DNA of 30,104 nt from a virus, in IMG/VR virus record IMGVR_UViG_3300030333_005082, positions 1-30,104 of that record. The stretch is one strand, 5' to 3'. The position numbers were made by a program, and so were the translations under genes. Shown in pieces: positions 13,935 through 24,200 of this stretch. The notes under the pieces were generated by a model. It worked only from the letters and a program-made list of their open reading frames with translations. It searched no databases and was not told the DNA's origin. Numbering within the stretch: position 1 is the stretch's first letter; each line of letters starts with the position of its first letter.

Positions 13935-16900
13935 TTACTTCACGACATACGGCCTACTCTTGGACATTCCGATAGGTAAAGCCCGTTTATTGCCTCCTTG
14001 GACACCAATTGCACCTTTGCGGTCTGTTGGTGATGAACGATGACCAATTATCATTCTTGTGTTGTTATTGTTCCTCGCAACGATTCTATGGACAACAACA
14101 AGTTTTGTGGATGTTGATAACGACACCACTGTCCTGTCCTGATTCAATGGTCTCTCTTGCGAGGTCATATTTCCAACAGATGCTTGAATATCCGATAAGA
14201 TGCCTTCAATTCCTTTTTCGTATTGTGCTACAACGAAATCACTTGTGCCTTCTTCATAATTGTGTGTTGCTTCAAAAATAGCGAAGAGTCCCACTAAACC
14301 GTGAGTTGAGAGGTCGAGAGTAATTACGTCTCCGGGTTGTAATGAGGTAGCCTGTATCATTCCCATAATTCTAACCATAGGCGCACCATTTTCAACACGG
14401 CTCAAAAGTGATTTAGCCAATTTTAGGGCTTCTTTTTCGGTCTTCAGTCCGGGGACTTCTTGGCGCAATGCTCTTACTACATCCTGATCACTACCAGCAC
14501 CTGCTTGCGTTTTCATCCGTTCAACATCTTTCACTTCAACGAAAATTGTCTCGTTTTCAGCAATTCTATCGCCTTCGACTGCGACTACATTAGGAGAGTC
14601 GAACATTTTGCTGACTGAAATATCTCTCGCACCACTATCAGAACCCAGCCGTTTTCCTGTTTCTTTGAACACTTGACTTGAATATATCAGGACTCCTGAT
14701 GATTTGTTCAACAATTGATTACCATCCAATTGTGAGGCATTACGGATAACTTCCAATATATTCAGCCCACGAGTATTCCTTGAAATGAATGTATTGCTGT
14801 GATCAAGAATATCACGAAGAGAAGGATGACCACCAACACCTATCACTTCAGCCGCACCACCACTTTCTAACATTGCATTTGTTTCTTTCAAGTTGTATCC
14901 CGCTAATGAAGAAGAAGCATCATTCAATAGCGTCATAACTGCGTCAGTAGTCCTTACACCAATTGTGGCATACTGCCCTGATAGCACTTTACCAATTTCC
15001 ATTCCACCATCTGAAAGCGTATCCCCGTCAATGTTTTTGAATGATGCAAATCTGCCATTGTATTCATCTTTGACTTCAGATATTTTCCATTTTTTGCCTT
15101 CTATGTCGAAAATGTATGGTGGGAAAAACTCGGATGTAATTTCTCTACTATCTCTCAATATCTTATTGCCCCTTTCTAATGATTCAATTAAGCCTTGACC
15201 TGAACCGTTATTGATATTGAATGCTCTTTGTGTAAGCATAATGAAATCAGATGGTTTGTATGGATTAAGCCCCCTATATGATATTCCGGTTTTAGTCGTT
15301 TTCAAACCATCGTGCCGATACCAAGATTCCGCCGAATAAGCGTTGATTGTAATTGCATTGTCGATGAAAGTTGGGGCGATTGGATACTTCTTCACAAGTG
15401 GCGATACATCAGCCACTACGCCTGTTGATACAGGGTATCGAATGTTTGATGAAGTCGCTGCCTTTCCTGCCGACTTCTTTGCATAATACAGGGTTTTTCC
15501 AACCCAAGTATGTCCCGCAGGCAATGTAGGTGCAGTTAGCAATGGGGAAGTTGCTGCGGTTGTGTTGATCGTAATGTTGTCCCCACTCTTTGCAGTATAT
15601 TCGATTGAACCAGCATGATTCAAAAATATCAAATTGCCGGAATTGGGCAACAAAGAAGCATCATCTAAAGTCATGAAAGTGCCTGAAGGGTTTGTGTAAT
15701 ACGCTTTGACTACAACCCTATGGTAATTTCGATTTCCATCTTTCGGTTGGTTTCTAACCGCTTCTTCATGGACATATTGTGCGGCATAATCCTTGCCGAT
15801 GTTTGTATTACTTTGTGAATGCCTTACTTGTGTTTGACTGACCTCTTCTAAACCTCCGGGGTGCGTAGTTTGTGAATACCTCGGCTCAATATCAGGAATT
15901 AGGTTCCCGTCTGATATTCTATTCGCATCTGATTTGAAAAACTCAAGTAATGCGGTTGATGGAATTAGATGATATACAATATCATGGTTATTTGGGTCCG
16001 GCCATTCAATTCTAAAGTGGTCATAAGCAGATGAAAGGGGTTCGGTCATTCCAATGTCTTTGTCCATGTTTAATTCAAAAATCCCATATCTTTTGTCCCG
16101 ATGATAGAAATTATCAGACGGGCGTGATACATTTCCTGTATCGTTTGTGTATGCCCCCATCAAGTATCCATCCTGAACCAATTCAGAAGCAAATGGGAAC
16201 ATCTTATTCGGTCTGAATGGCCTTACCACATAATCGACATATTGTCGGGTCGGGTGAGAAGCAGTTGCTCTATGAGACACCCATGTAGTTGGATGCTCAT
16301 ATATCATTGTAGATTTCGGCCCTTCTTCTTCTAAACGATTCAGATATGTTTTTCTCAAAATGAATACGCCACCCCATGGGGGCAAATCAGCACAACCTCT
16401 AACATTCCAAAAATCAACAGCAGATGCTCTCGCTGATGATTCAGTAGTATCGCTTAATACTGCTGACCCCTTTAGTGTATTTCGATCAAGGTCAAACACG
16501 GGCGGCTCGTCATAGAAATCACCCATAGCCACGCTTACTCGTGTAGTTCCAACAGGGGCCGCAACAGTTCCTCTCGTATTTCCGTGCGTTTTCAACAATG
16601 ATTTGGGGATAAATGATGGCGTAATGGGGAATTGCTGCCCTAAAATCAAATCACTGTGTAAAGATGCTGCCTTTGTTGACGTAATCAAATAATCAGTATT
16701 TTGTTCGGATAACCTCTCACCTTCTGTCCTTGTGACCAAACCCATTCTTGGTTCTGCTCTCGCCATAATTTGACGATGGTCTGTTATTTCAGAAAGAGGG
16801 GTTGCGATTACGTTTTCACCAGCAAAATCGGACACACCCCATCCATTTGAAGGATATGTGTCTATACTTGTAATTGACCTTACGTCTTTTGAGTTGGTAT

Positions 16901-19900
16901 GCAATGCATTGCCCACTAAATGATAACCTGTGGCCCCAAATGTATCTGTTTGAACAGTAGAGGTTGCCTGACTTCCGGTTCCTGTTTGGTCAAAAGAAGG
17001 AATCATCGGGTCGCTTCCTTTACTGATCACGGGAACATCATCGAGGCTATTGTGTAAAGTAGAATCGTATTCATTTACCCACATACCAGCGGGTAGGCTT
17101 GTTGGTTTGAACAGCCCCATAGATACCATACCAAAAGAGTGGCCTATTCCTATTGGTTCTTCATTAGGCAAAATGGGTTCATTACTCAAACGCTTTGCAC
17201 TTGATGAATAAGGGGTTGCTTCGCTTGTATGACCACTCATTACCATTCCGATAGGGGTTGTTCTTTCAACACCTGAAAACTTCGGGTCCCACAAGAAATC
17301 ATGTTTATGCGTGCCTGACGCTGGTGCAAGGATTTTGGCACATGAATCGTGAATACCGCCATCAAATCTCCCCTTACCAAATATAGACGCCTGTGTCGCT
17401 GATTGTGTTTCGTGAGGGTCGCCAGCCAACATATCCAACGCATCAGATGCTGTTCTAATCCCCCAAGCACGAACAGGCAAACGCCTACCATAGTCAAAAC
17501 CCACTAATGGATTCAAACCCATGTAAAAATGATGTTTTATTGTGTATCCTCCGGTGCTGGTCCTTTGTGCTTTGAGTGCAATGGTGTTGTTCTTTTCAGG
17601 GTCAATACTATCTCCAATTGATTCACCACGACTATACCTGATGCCGTTGTATATTTTAGGCAGCCTCATCGTTCCTCTTGGTTCTCTAACTGTTGTATTT
17701 CCCATTATTACCGCTGAAGCAGCCTTTAGGGTTCCAACACCATGTCCCCCTGCATTAAGGCCGTTGTATCCATATGACTGCAACCATTGAAGCACATACA
17801 TTCTTTCAAAATTAGCAGCCTTCTTGATCATACCTGAACGATAAGGAGTTAATGAGGTCGTTGTTGAGTTATTCAAAATCAACATATTTGCCGTTTTTGA
17901 GGTGTGCTTTGGTTCTGTAAGGGCCAAACGTGAGTGATTACGCAAAAACAATCCCCTTACAGCGGGGTATTGCATCGCTCTTGGCATTCCCGCTTCACGG
18001 TATCTAAACATCATGAAATGTTCACGGCTGGTTCCCATCAATGCAGGATGAGAGTATTCAGCCAACCAATTGCACAGGAATGCATCGGGCTTACATCCGG
18101 TATTCGTATCATTTTCTTTCAAAAGCCCCATATCCCAATTTTGAGTATCAGAATCATCGACCCTATTCATCATATCAGGGTCATGTGCAAACAAAGGAGG
18201 AACTGTTGCTAATTCTGTTGCAGCACGAGGCGTAATCCATCCCCATTCACTACCTCTCACCAAAAACCAATTCGTTTCGCTCACAGGTATGACGAACGGT
18301 GCGGGTCCTTGGGATTCAAAATGCATTCTTGGCAAAGAAGGTAATGGGCGACCTCCTGATAACTGATAATCAGATACGATAAAACCATTTACCATTATTT
18401 CGGAAGCAGTTTCGTCCCTATGTCTCCTTACAGGGGCTTGTGCAGTAGTCATATCATCTCGGTAAGTCCGTAAGTATGTAATGCCCGAAATGCCCGCAAC
18501 CGAAAGGTCTGTTTCATACCTGCCAAAATGAACTTGTTCGGTAAATCCTTCACAATTCGTCATTGTTTGTCCGGGTGCGATCAAATAGTCAATCTGACGG
18601 CCTTCATCGTTTGGTGTATCATGGCCGTATGTTGCTTGAAGGTAAGTTTTCCTATTTTCACGACCATAACCAATAGTCATCTCATCAAAAGGTAATGCTT
18701 CGGTTGTCCCTGACCCTGTGGCCCCTGCGTGTCCTGCAACATTTTTCAATTCAATCGAATCAAAGTCAAAATCGCCACCTGATGTGTGTTGCGATGCCCC
18801 TTGGAATGCATGGTGTTTATTCTCTGTTTCAGCCTCAAACATCAAGGTGTATGCCGAACCATGACTTCGATGCAATTGTCTTCTCATACCAAAAGGAGTC
18901 CCCCTATGGCAAAGAGGGGTGACGAATGAATGGCCCTGTCTTCCAAATCTTAGCCTCATGTGAGGAACTAATTCACCCGTTTCCAAACCATTGTTTGTTA
19001 AATGTGCAACAGAACCTCTTTCAGCATGGTCTGTAATCCTATGTGAGGAATATATCCTTGTAGTCCCGCTGGGGACTGCACCCGGAGTAATCGAAGAACT
19101 CAATCCTTGTTTTGTCGATATGTCGGGGTGAAGAATACGTTCACAATGGAATACCAACATACGGTCATGTGTATCGAATTGACTTACTTCTCCAATAGCC
19201 ATGGTGTTTTCAATTGCTTCGTGATTTGTGGAGGTCTCTCCATGGTCAAGGCCATAAATTGAACCAAGAGTATCAAGGAATGTGTTTTCAAGCGTTCCTG
19301 AATCAGAAGGATGAGGTGGTTCGATTCCCCCTAATCCCCATGTTTTGTCCGAATGAGCCTGTATTCGGTCATGTGCAGACCTAACAAATATACCGCCCGG
19401 AATCTGATCAGGGTCAGGCAGTTGAATACGGAGGTTTGGAGTTAGTTTTGCATTTCCTGTTGACGGACCAATTCGTTCAAATCCTGTGTCCGGGTCAATT
19501 GAAATGTTCTCTACTTTGAAATCCCGAATGATTGTTCCAAATGGAGAACCACCGTTCAAAGTCAATTGATTTCCAAGGTCATCAACGACTGCCAAATCAT
19601 CGAATACCTGTTCCTCGTTTGTAATTTTGAGACCACGAACTCTTTCTTCATTTACTTTCCTTTTCACAAAGAATTGTTGTGAGTATTTGGTTGAATTGGT
19701 TCCAATGTAATTTCCTTGTAATTCTGTATTCTCTAAGGATGTATGAGCCGCCCGTGATTCGCCACTAACGCCCCATAATGATGGTGTTTGGTCCAATTGC
19801 CCTAATTCATCAACCTCATTTTTATTGATTATTGTGTTGGGGGACATAACGGCTGATTCAGCAATAGTTTTACCTTCAGACAAGACAATACCTTTCACTC

Positions 19901-21236
19901 CCTGTGTAGCGGTTGGTTGTTTTGTCCCATATTCTGTTTTCGCAATTTGTAATTGCCTAACGTCTGCGTCATTTCGGTCTAACAAAGGATTTGCAGCAGT
20001 CACGCCTTGAATTGCAGGTTCTGTGATCGTAAAATCAGGAGGAGGCATATCAGGTAAATCACATGAGTTTAATCCCTCTATGCTGAACCGGCAAAAACCA
20101 TGATTTTCAGTATGCTTTACGGCGGTTCCACCTCTTGCGTTGTAATTTAGTGCAGGGAGGCCCATATTACCGCCATCCATTGGTTTTGCCGTTAAATGCC
20201 ACACAGGAAGTGTTTGTCCAAGCCCTTGAATAATTGGACCACCGTTTGCTTCGGCCCAATAACCTCCATCAGCAGTAGCATTGTCTAATTCCCAAGACAC
20301 AACAACAGTATGCTGTGGTGGGGCAGCATCAATACTGATTTCCATAGGTTTCGGCATTGCACCCCCTACGGTTGACTTTCCTCCCATGTATCCTGTATTC
20401 ATGGCCGTTCCCAATTCTTTGTCCGTGATTCCGATCAAGTCAACAATGCCGCCTAACTCGTAAATACCATCACCATGCGTATATGCAGCAGGTTGTAAGC
20501 CACCCGCAACATAATCATCATCATCACGAAGCCATGGCCGAACAAATCTAATAGAATTGTAAGTGTATCTTCTTGTGGCAACAGGGCTATGAGAGGTAGA
20601 ATGATGACCATCAATTGGGTCTCCATTTTCCGACCCTCCTGAAGTGACCACGAACTCGCCCTTTTCAGGAAGGTCAGAAGGCGCACCATTGCCAAATGCC
20701 CCCCTCATGTAAACTCTCAATGTCGTTGCATCATCTGCACATGACTTTACAAATCCCGCATAGGACTCCCTGCCGGACATCTTAACGTATCTCGCTCTCA
20801 AATATCGTGAAGTCCCTCTTTCACCCACTTGTCTTACTCTTTGGCTGTTAATTTTGGCTGCGATCAAACGAGTCGCTTCTTCAGACCCAAGATTGTATCC
20901 AACACCGCCATTTGCGCTTGCTGCGGCGTGCAAATCGACCAATACCACGTTTGTTGTATCTGATGTAGGTTGGGCTGGGACAGCACTACCACCCGCATCA
21001 CCGAGAGGTGTCCTGATAATTACAGTAAAGCCCTGTCTCCAAGATTGAGTGTTTTGACCGTATTGGAACCCGCCTGCCACAGTAGGGTCTATTTCATCAG
21101 CATATTCAGTATCAGGGTATGTGATATGCATGGCAAACCACCCATTTGCGGGGTATCCTGACGCACTACCAAGTGGATTGATAATAGCAGGATATACCTG
21201 CTTTCTATCCATATAGCCCGTCTCATATTTGCTCAT
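13935..21236 (-). CDS. Giant tail/baseplate protein with C-terminal hub-like domain, 2433 aa
   Basis: One of the largest genes in the window. Residues 1 to about 2080 are beta-rich, with many Gly, Asn, Pro and His and no domain I can name. The C-terminal part (about 2080-2350) resembles a tail-hub/gpD-like domain. It has a helix LEVIRNASQLDGNQLL, then helix EKEALKLAKSLLSRV, then strands with LQPGDVITLDLS and GLFAIFEATHNYEEG. This 'pGD.v.l ... l.G.y.v...+H' order is typical of phage hub proteins. It would sit at the tail tip, bridging tail tube and receptor-binding parts. ATG 21236 is preferred over GTG 21245; the gene overlaps or abuts the upstream gene's stop at 21239. The basic tail (last 60 residues) is unusual. 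Confidence 0.78.
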   Translation of the reverse strand: MSKYETGYMDRKQVYPAIINPLGSASGYPANGWFAMHITYPDTEYADEIDPTVAGGFQYGQNTQSWRQGFTVIIRTPLGDAGGSAVPAQPTSDTTNVVLVDLHAAASANGGVGYNLGSEEATRLIAAKINSQRVRQVGERGTSRYLRARYVKMSGRESYAGFVKSCADDATTLRVYMRGAFGNGAPSDLPEKGEFVVTSGGSENGDPIDGHHSTSHSPVATRRYTYNSIRFVRPWLRDDDDYVAGGLQPAAYTHGDGIYELGGIVDLIGITDKELGTAMNTGYMGGKSTVGGAMPKPMEISIDAAPPQHTVVVSWELDNATADGGYWAEANGGPIIQGLGQTLPVWHLTAKPMDGGNMGLPALNYNARGGTAVKHTENHGFCRFSIEGLNSCDLPDMPPPDFTITEPAIQGVTAANPLLDRNDADVRQLQIAKTEYGTKQPTATQGVKGIVLSEGKTIAESAVMSPNTIINKNEVDELGQLDQTPSLWGVSGESRAAHTSLENTELQGNYIGTNSTKYSQQFFVKRKVNEERVRGLKITNEEQVFDDLAVVDDLGNQLTLNGGSPFGTIIRDFKVENISIDPDTGFERIGPSTGNAKLTPNLRIQLPDPDQIPGGIFVRSAHDRIQAHSDKTWGLGGIEPPHPSDSGTLENTFLDTLGSIYGLDHGETSTNHEAIENTMAIGEVSQFDTHDRMLVFHCERILHPDISTKQGLSSSITPGAVPSGTTRIYSSHRITDHAERGSVAHLTNNGLETGELVPHMRLRFGRQGHSFVTPLCHRGTPFGMRRQLHRSHGSAYTLMFEAETENKHHAFQGASQHTSGGDFDFDSIELKNVAGHAGATGSGTTEALPFDEMTIGYGRENRKTYLQATYGHDTPNDEGRQIDYLIAPGQTMTNCEGFTEQVHFGRYETDLSVAGISGITYLRTYRDDMTTAQAPVRRHRDETASEIMVNGFIVSDYQLSGGRPLPSLPRMHFESQGPAPFVIPVSETNWFLVRGSEWGWITPRAATELATVPPLFAHDPDMMNRVDDSDTQNWDMGLLKENDTNTGCKPDAFLCNWLAEYSHPALMGTSREHFMMFRYREAGMPRAMQYPAVRGLFLRNHSRLALTEPKHTSKTANMLILNNSTTTSLTPYRSGMIKKAANFERMYVLQWLQSYGYNGLNAGGHGVGTLKAASAVIMGNTTVREPRGTMRLPKIYNGIRYSRGESIGDSIDPEKNNTIALKAQRTSTGGYTIKHHFYMGLNPLVGFDYGRRLPVRAWGIRTASDALDMLAGDPHETQSATQASIFGKGRFDGGIHDSCAKILAPASGTHKHDFLWDPKFSGVERTTPIGMVMSGHTSEATPYSSSAKRLSNEPILPNEEPIGIGHSFGMVSMGLFKPTSLPAGMWVNEYDSTLHNSLDDVPVISKGSDPMIPSFDQTGTGSQATSTVQTDTFGATGYHLVGNALHTNSKDVRSITSIDTYPSNGWGVSDFAGENVIATPLSEITDHRQIMARAEPRMGLVTRTEGERLSEQNTDYLITSTKAASLHSDLILGQQFPITPSFIPKSLLKTHGNTRGTVAAPVGTTRVSVAMGDFYDEPPVFDLDRNTLKGSAVLSDTTESSARASAVDFWNVRGCADLPPWGGVFILRKTYLNRLEEEGPKSTMIYEHPTTWVSHRATASHPTRQYVDYVVRPFRPNKMFPFASELVQDGYLMGAYTNDTGNVSRPSDNFYHRDKRYGIFELNMDKDIGMTEPLSSAYDHFRIEWPDPNNHDIVYHLIPSTALLEFFKSDANRISDGNLIPDIEPRYSQTTHPGGLEEVSQTQVRHSQSNTNIGKDYAAQYVHEEAVRNQPKDGNRNYHRVVVKAYYTNPSGTFMTLDDASLLPNSGNLIFLNHAGSIEYTAKSGDNITINTTAATSPLLTAPTLPAGHTWVGKTLYYAKKSAGKAATSSNIRYPVSTGVVADVSPLVKKYPIAPTFIDNAITINAYSAESWYRHDGLKTTKTGISYRGLNPYKPSDFIMLTQRAFNINNGSGQGLIESLERGNKILRDSREITSEFFPPYIFDIEGKKWKISEVKDEYNGRFASFKNIDGDTLSDGGMEIGKVLSGQYATIGVRTTDAVMTLLNDASSSLAGYNLKETNAMLESGGAAEVIGVGGHPSLRDILDHSNTFISRNTRGLNILEVIRNASQLDGNQLLNKSSGVLIYSSQVFKETGKRLGSDSGARDISVSKMFDSPNVVAVEGDRIAENETIFVEVKDVERMKTQAGAGSDQDVVRALRQEVPGLKTEKEALKLAKSLLSRVENGAPMVRIMGMIQATSLQPGDVITLDLSTHGLVGLFAIFEATHNYEEGTSDFVVAQYEKGIEGILSDIQASVGNMTSQERPLNQDRTVVSLSTSTKLVVVHRIVARNNNNTRMIIGHRSSPTDRKGAIGVQGGNKRALPIGMSKSRPYVVK

Positions 21237-21238
21237 AA

Positions 21239-24200
21239 TCACCACACCAATCTTGAAGCATACAATGCCTGTGCTTCAGCAACCGTAAATGCCCTGTCCC
21301 ACACGCCAATATGAGCCACGGCCCCGCCGTGCAAATAAATTGGCCCTACTTGATTTAGTCCGTTTGTTCCACCCCCACCCGAAGGTGCAGTAGAACCGTA
21401 TGTGTTTCCTGCTGTTGCATCCGGTCCTTGGCAGAAGTAATGGCCTGCGGGTGTAAATGGGCCACCATGTAATGCAACGCCCACTGTGGTCATCCCTTCT
21501 TTTCTGACTGCTTTTGTCGCATCTACTGTCGATGCTGGACCATTTGCCAATGGGACATAAGGGTGGTCAGGCACACCTTCTGATGTTGGAACACCTTGTT
21601 GGTCGTGAGAAGGATAGTATTCAGGAGAAGTCGTCCCTACTCTACTATTCGCCATTGCTGCTGCAACGTATAACTGATCATAATCAATATCGAGAAATGA
21701 AGTTAAATCACTACCATTGAGAATCAATTTAGCAGTTGATTTTGTCGCACCACTACTATTCCCATCGTGAACAAATACAACATGATGCCAAGCACTTTTT
21801 GTAATTCGTGGGTCAGACCCGTAAATTGCCTTGTATGCTGTTTCATTTATGCGTGCATAAATGGGTTTTGAATCATTATGTGCAGCATGAAGTGCGAAAT
21901 TAAATGATTGTGTTCCTGCACTTACAGTATTGCCCCCCATGGATATTCCCCAAGGGTTTCCATTGTAGTCAATTCCGTGGATAATAGGCCCCGTCATCCA
22001 ACCATTGTTGGCCCCCCCATTATCGAAATCTGCATTGAACCAAAATGAAATTGTAAATGGCTTCATTGCAGAAAGGGGCCGATTTATTGTAGTATCCATA
22101 TAGCCATGTCCGGTATTTGGTCCGATATGGGGGACTGTTGGCATAACCAATTTTGCCGCTGGCATTGACGGCCTTGGGGCTTTGTAATCGTGGCATATCA
22201 AGTAAGGGTATCCCGATGTCGGCCAAGAACCTGCACCTGTATGGGGGTGGAACTGCATTGGTTTGTATTGAGTTGGGCCGAATGGTGCTGATTGAACTCC
22301 GGCTGTTCCAGCAGGCAAACTCAATTTTTGATAACGACCGTAAATATGTTCTTTCAAAAGGGGCATATAGGTCCCTGCATGATGGAATCCCTCCGAGTTT
22401 TGAGGGAATGGATGGTCGGTGGGGTCGAATGGAGGCAATACAGTGTATGCCGCAAGTGTTTCTATGTCTAAATGCATTGGTAGATACATCAAACAATCAT
22501 TTAGAATAATCTGCTGTGGAGTCGATGCGGGCATATGTTCTCTCATTTTGTGATGCAATCCAATGTATGAATCTTCATTGATCGTATCTGCGTTTTTCAA
22601 ATGTGTAAAGTCAAGAACAGCAGCAGCATTATTCGTTTCATGTAGATTTTGAAGTCCTGAAAAGCCTTCAGGTCCTTTTGAGTAATGATGCTTGTAAGAA
22701 TCACTGTAATCATTCGCTGAACCGTCACTAATGTCCAACATCACACCTGTATGGCCTCCTCCAAAGAATAGAATGCCTTTTGAATTGACTAATGGGTATA
22801 GGATTTCGATTTCTAAGCCAACAGCGTCTTGTTCCGCCCCTGCTGCGTCCTTCGTAAACAAAGAATCGTAGAACTTTTCCGTTTCTTCAAAAGGCGTGAT
22901 ATTTCTAATGAATAAACCATTATTTGCCCTTGACCCATAAGATGAATTGGGCGATATTTGCTCAAAATATGCCTTTTTTCCCCCAATTTGGAGGATTCCC
23001 CTGTGATGTGGTCCAATTTCTGAAGCCAGCGACAAAAGAGCCTCTTTTGCCCCATTATCTACACAAATCTGTTTTATTGGGGGGCTTGTTCCTGCGTTAA
23101 AGGCGGGCATAGTCACCGTCACACCATGCATCGCTTGAGTAGCGATTGCCCTTCTTGGATGAACTACTTTTTCAAATAATGCGCCGCCGGTCAAAGGAGT
23201 TTCTTGGGAGTCCTCTCTTTCAACAGGGATTACAGTTTTGACTTTGAGTCGCTGACCTATTCCACTGTAAGTCCGTGGTGTCCCTGCAAAATCATCCATC
23301 AATTTTCCATGAACTCCCCCTGTGAATGTTGTGATCGGGACATATGTCTCGCCATCAGAGCCAAGTGGTAGAGGTGCTGGGAATGAGTTTGCTTGGTAAT
23401 GGCTACTGTTTGTAGCAATAAGGCCGCCTGAACCAATACACTGAATGGGTTGATATGGATATGGACTTTTGTTGTTGAACCAAATGGCAAAATTACGGCT
23501 TGTAGCACCCGGAACAGTGCTGTGAATTACAATTGTCTTTCCTTTTTCACCACTTCTACTTTCTACCTCTTTTCCTTCAATCGCTCTCACATACCCCATG
23601 TGGCTACCTGTGTTCAAATCGGATGATATGAGTGTTGTAAACGGCGAGGGAGGGTCAAATGCGCTACCTCCTTGTGTATTCTTTGCTTGAGGATGTGCGG
23701 CCATGTTGATTCTTCTTAACACTTCATCATAGCATGAATTAAAATCACGATTTGCATTAGCAATTGCTGTAAAATCTAATTTCATAGGTCTAACGTATTT
23801 CAATGATTGACCATCACTTGTTTTTCCTTTCAAGGATAATGCAGCAGGGCGACAATCAACGCCTATATTCAGGGGTCTGTCTGCAAATGAATACAATACC
23901 TCATCACAATCAAAGTCGAATGCCTCCATAGAGGGGCCGTTCAGTATCCACCATTTGTTTGGATTATCATTATCAGGCACTATATCTTGTGCGCCGGACG
24001 AACTGTATGTTTTTGTTAGCAAAGTCGCCACCCCCGCCGCAATGTCTGCTGCGATTGTTGCTTTGGTAAGGTTGGGGTGTGCATTGTAGGCTAACACCCA
24101 TGGGTCCAAAGCAGCAGCATCACTACCAACCAAATATCCGCCCATTGTGACGGTCATTCCCGCTTTAATGTCGCTGATCAAAGCAGCAGCAAGGCTTGTT

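Noticed and set aside
22020-22509. Long frames on both strands inside the 1756-aa gene
   Set aside because: Shadows in a large uninterrupted reading frame; no SD, no recognisable domain.
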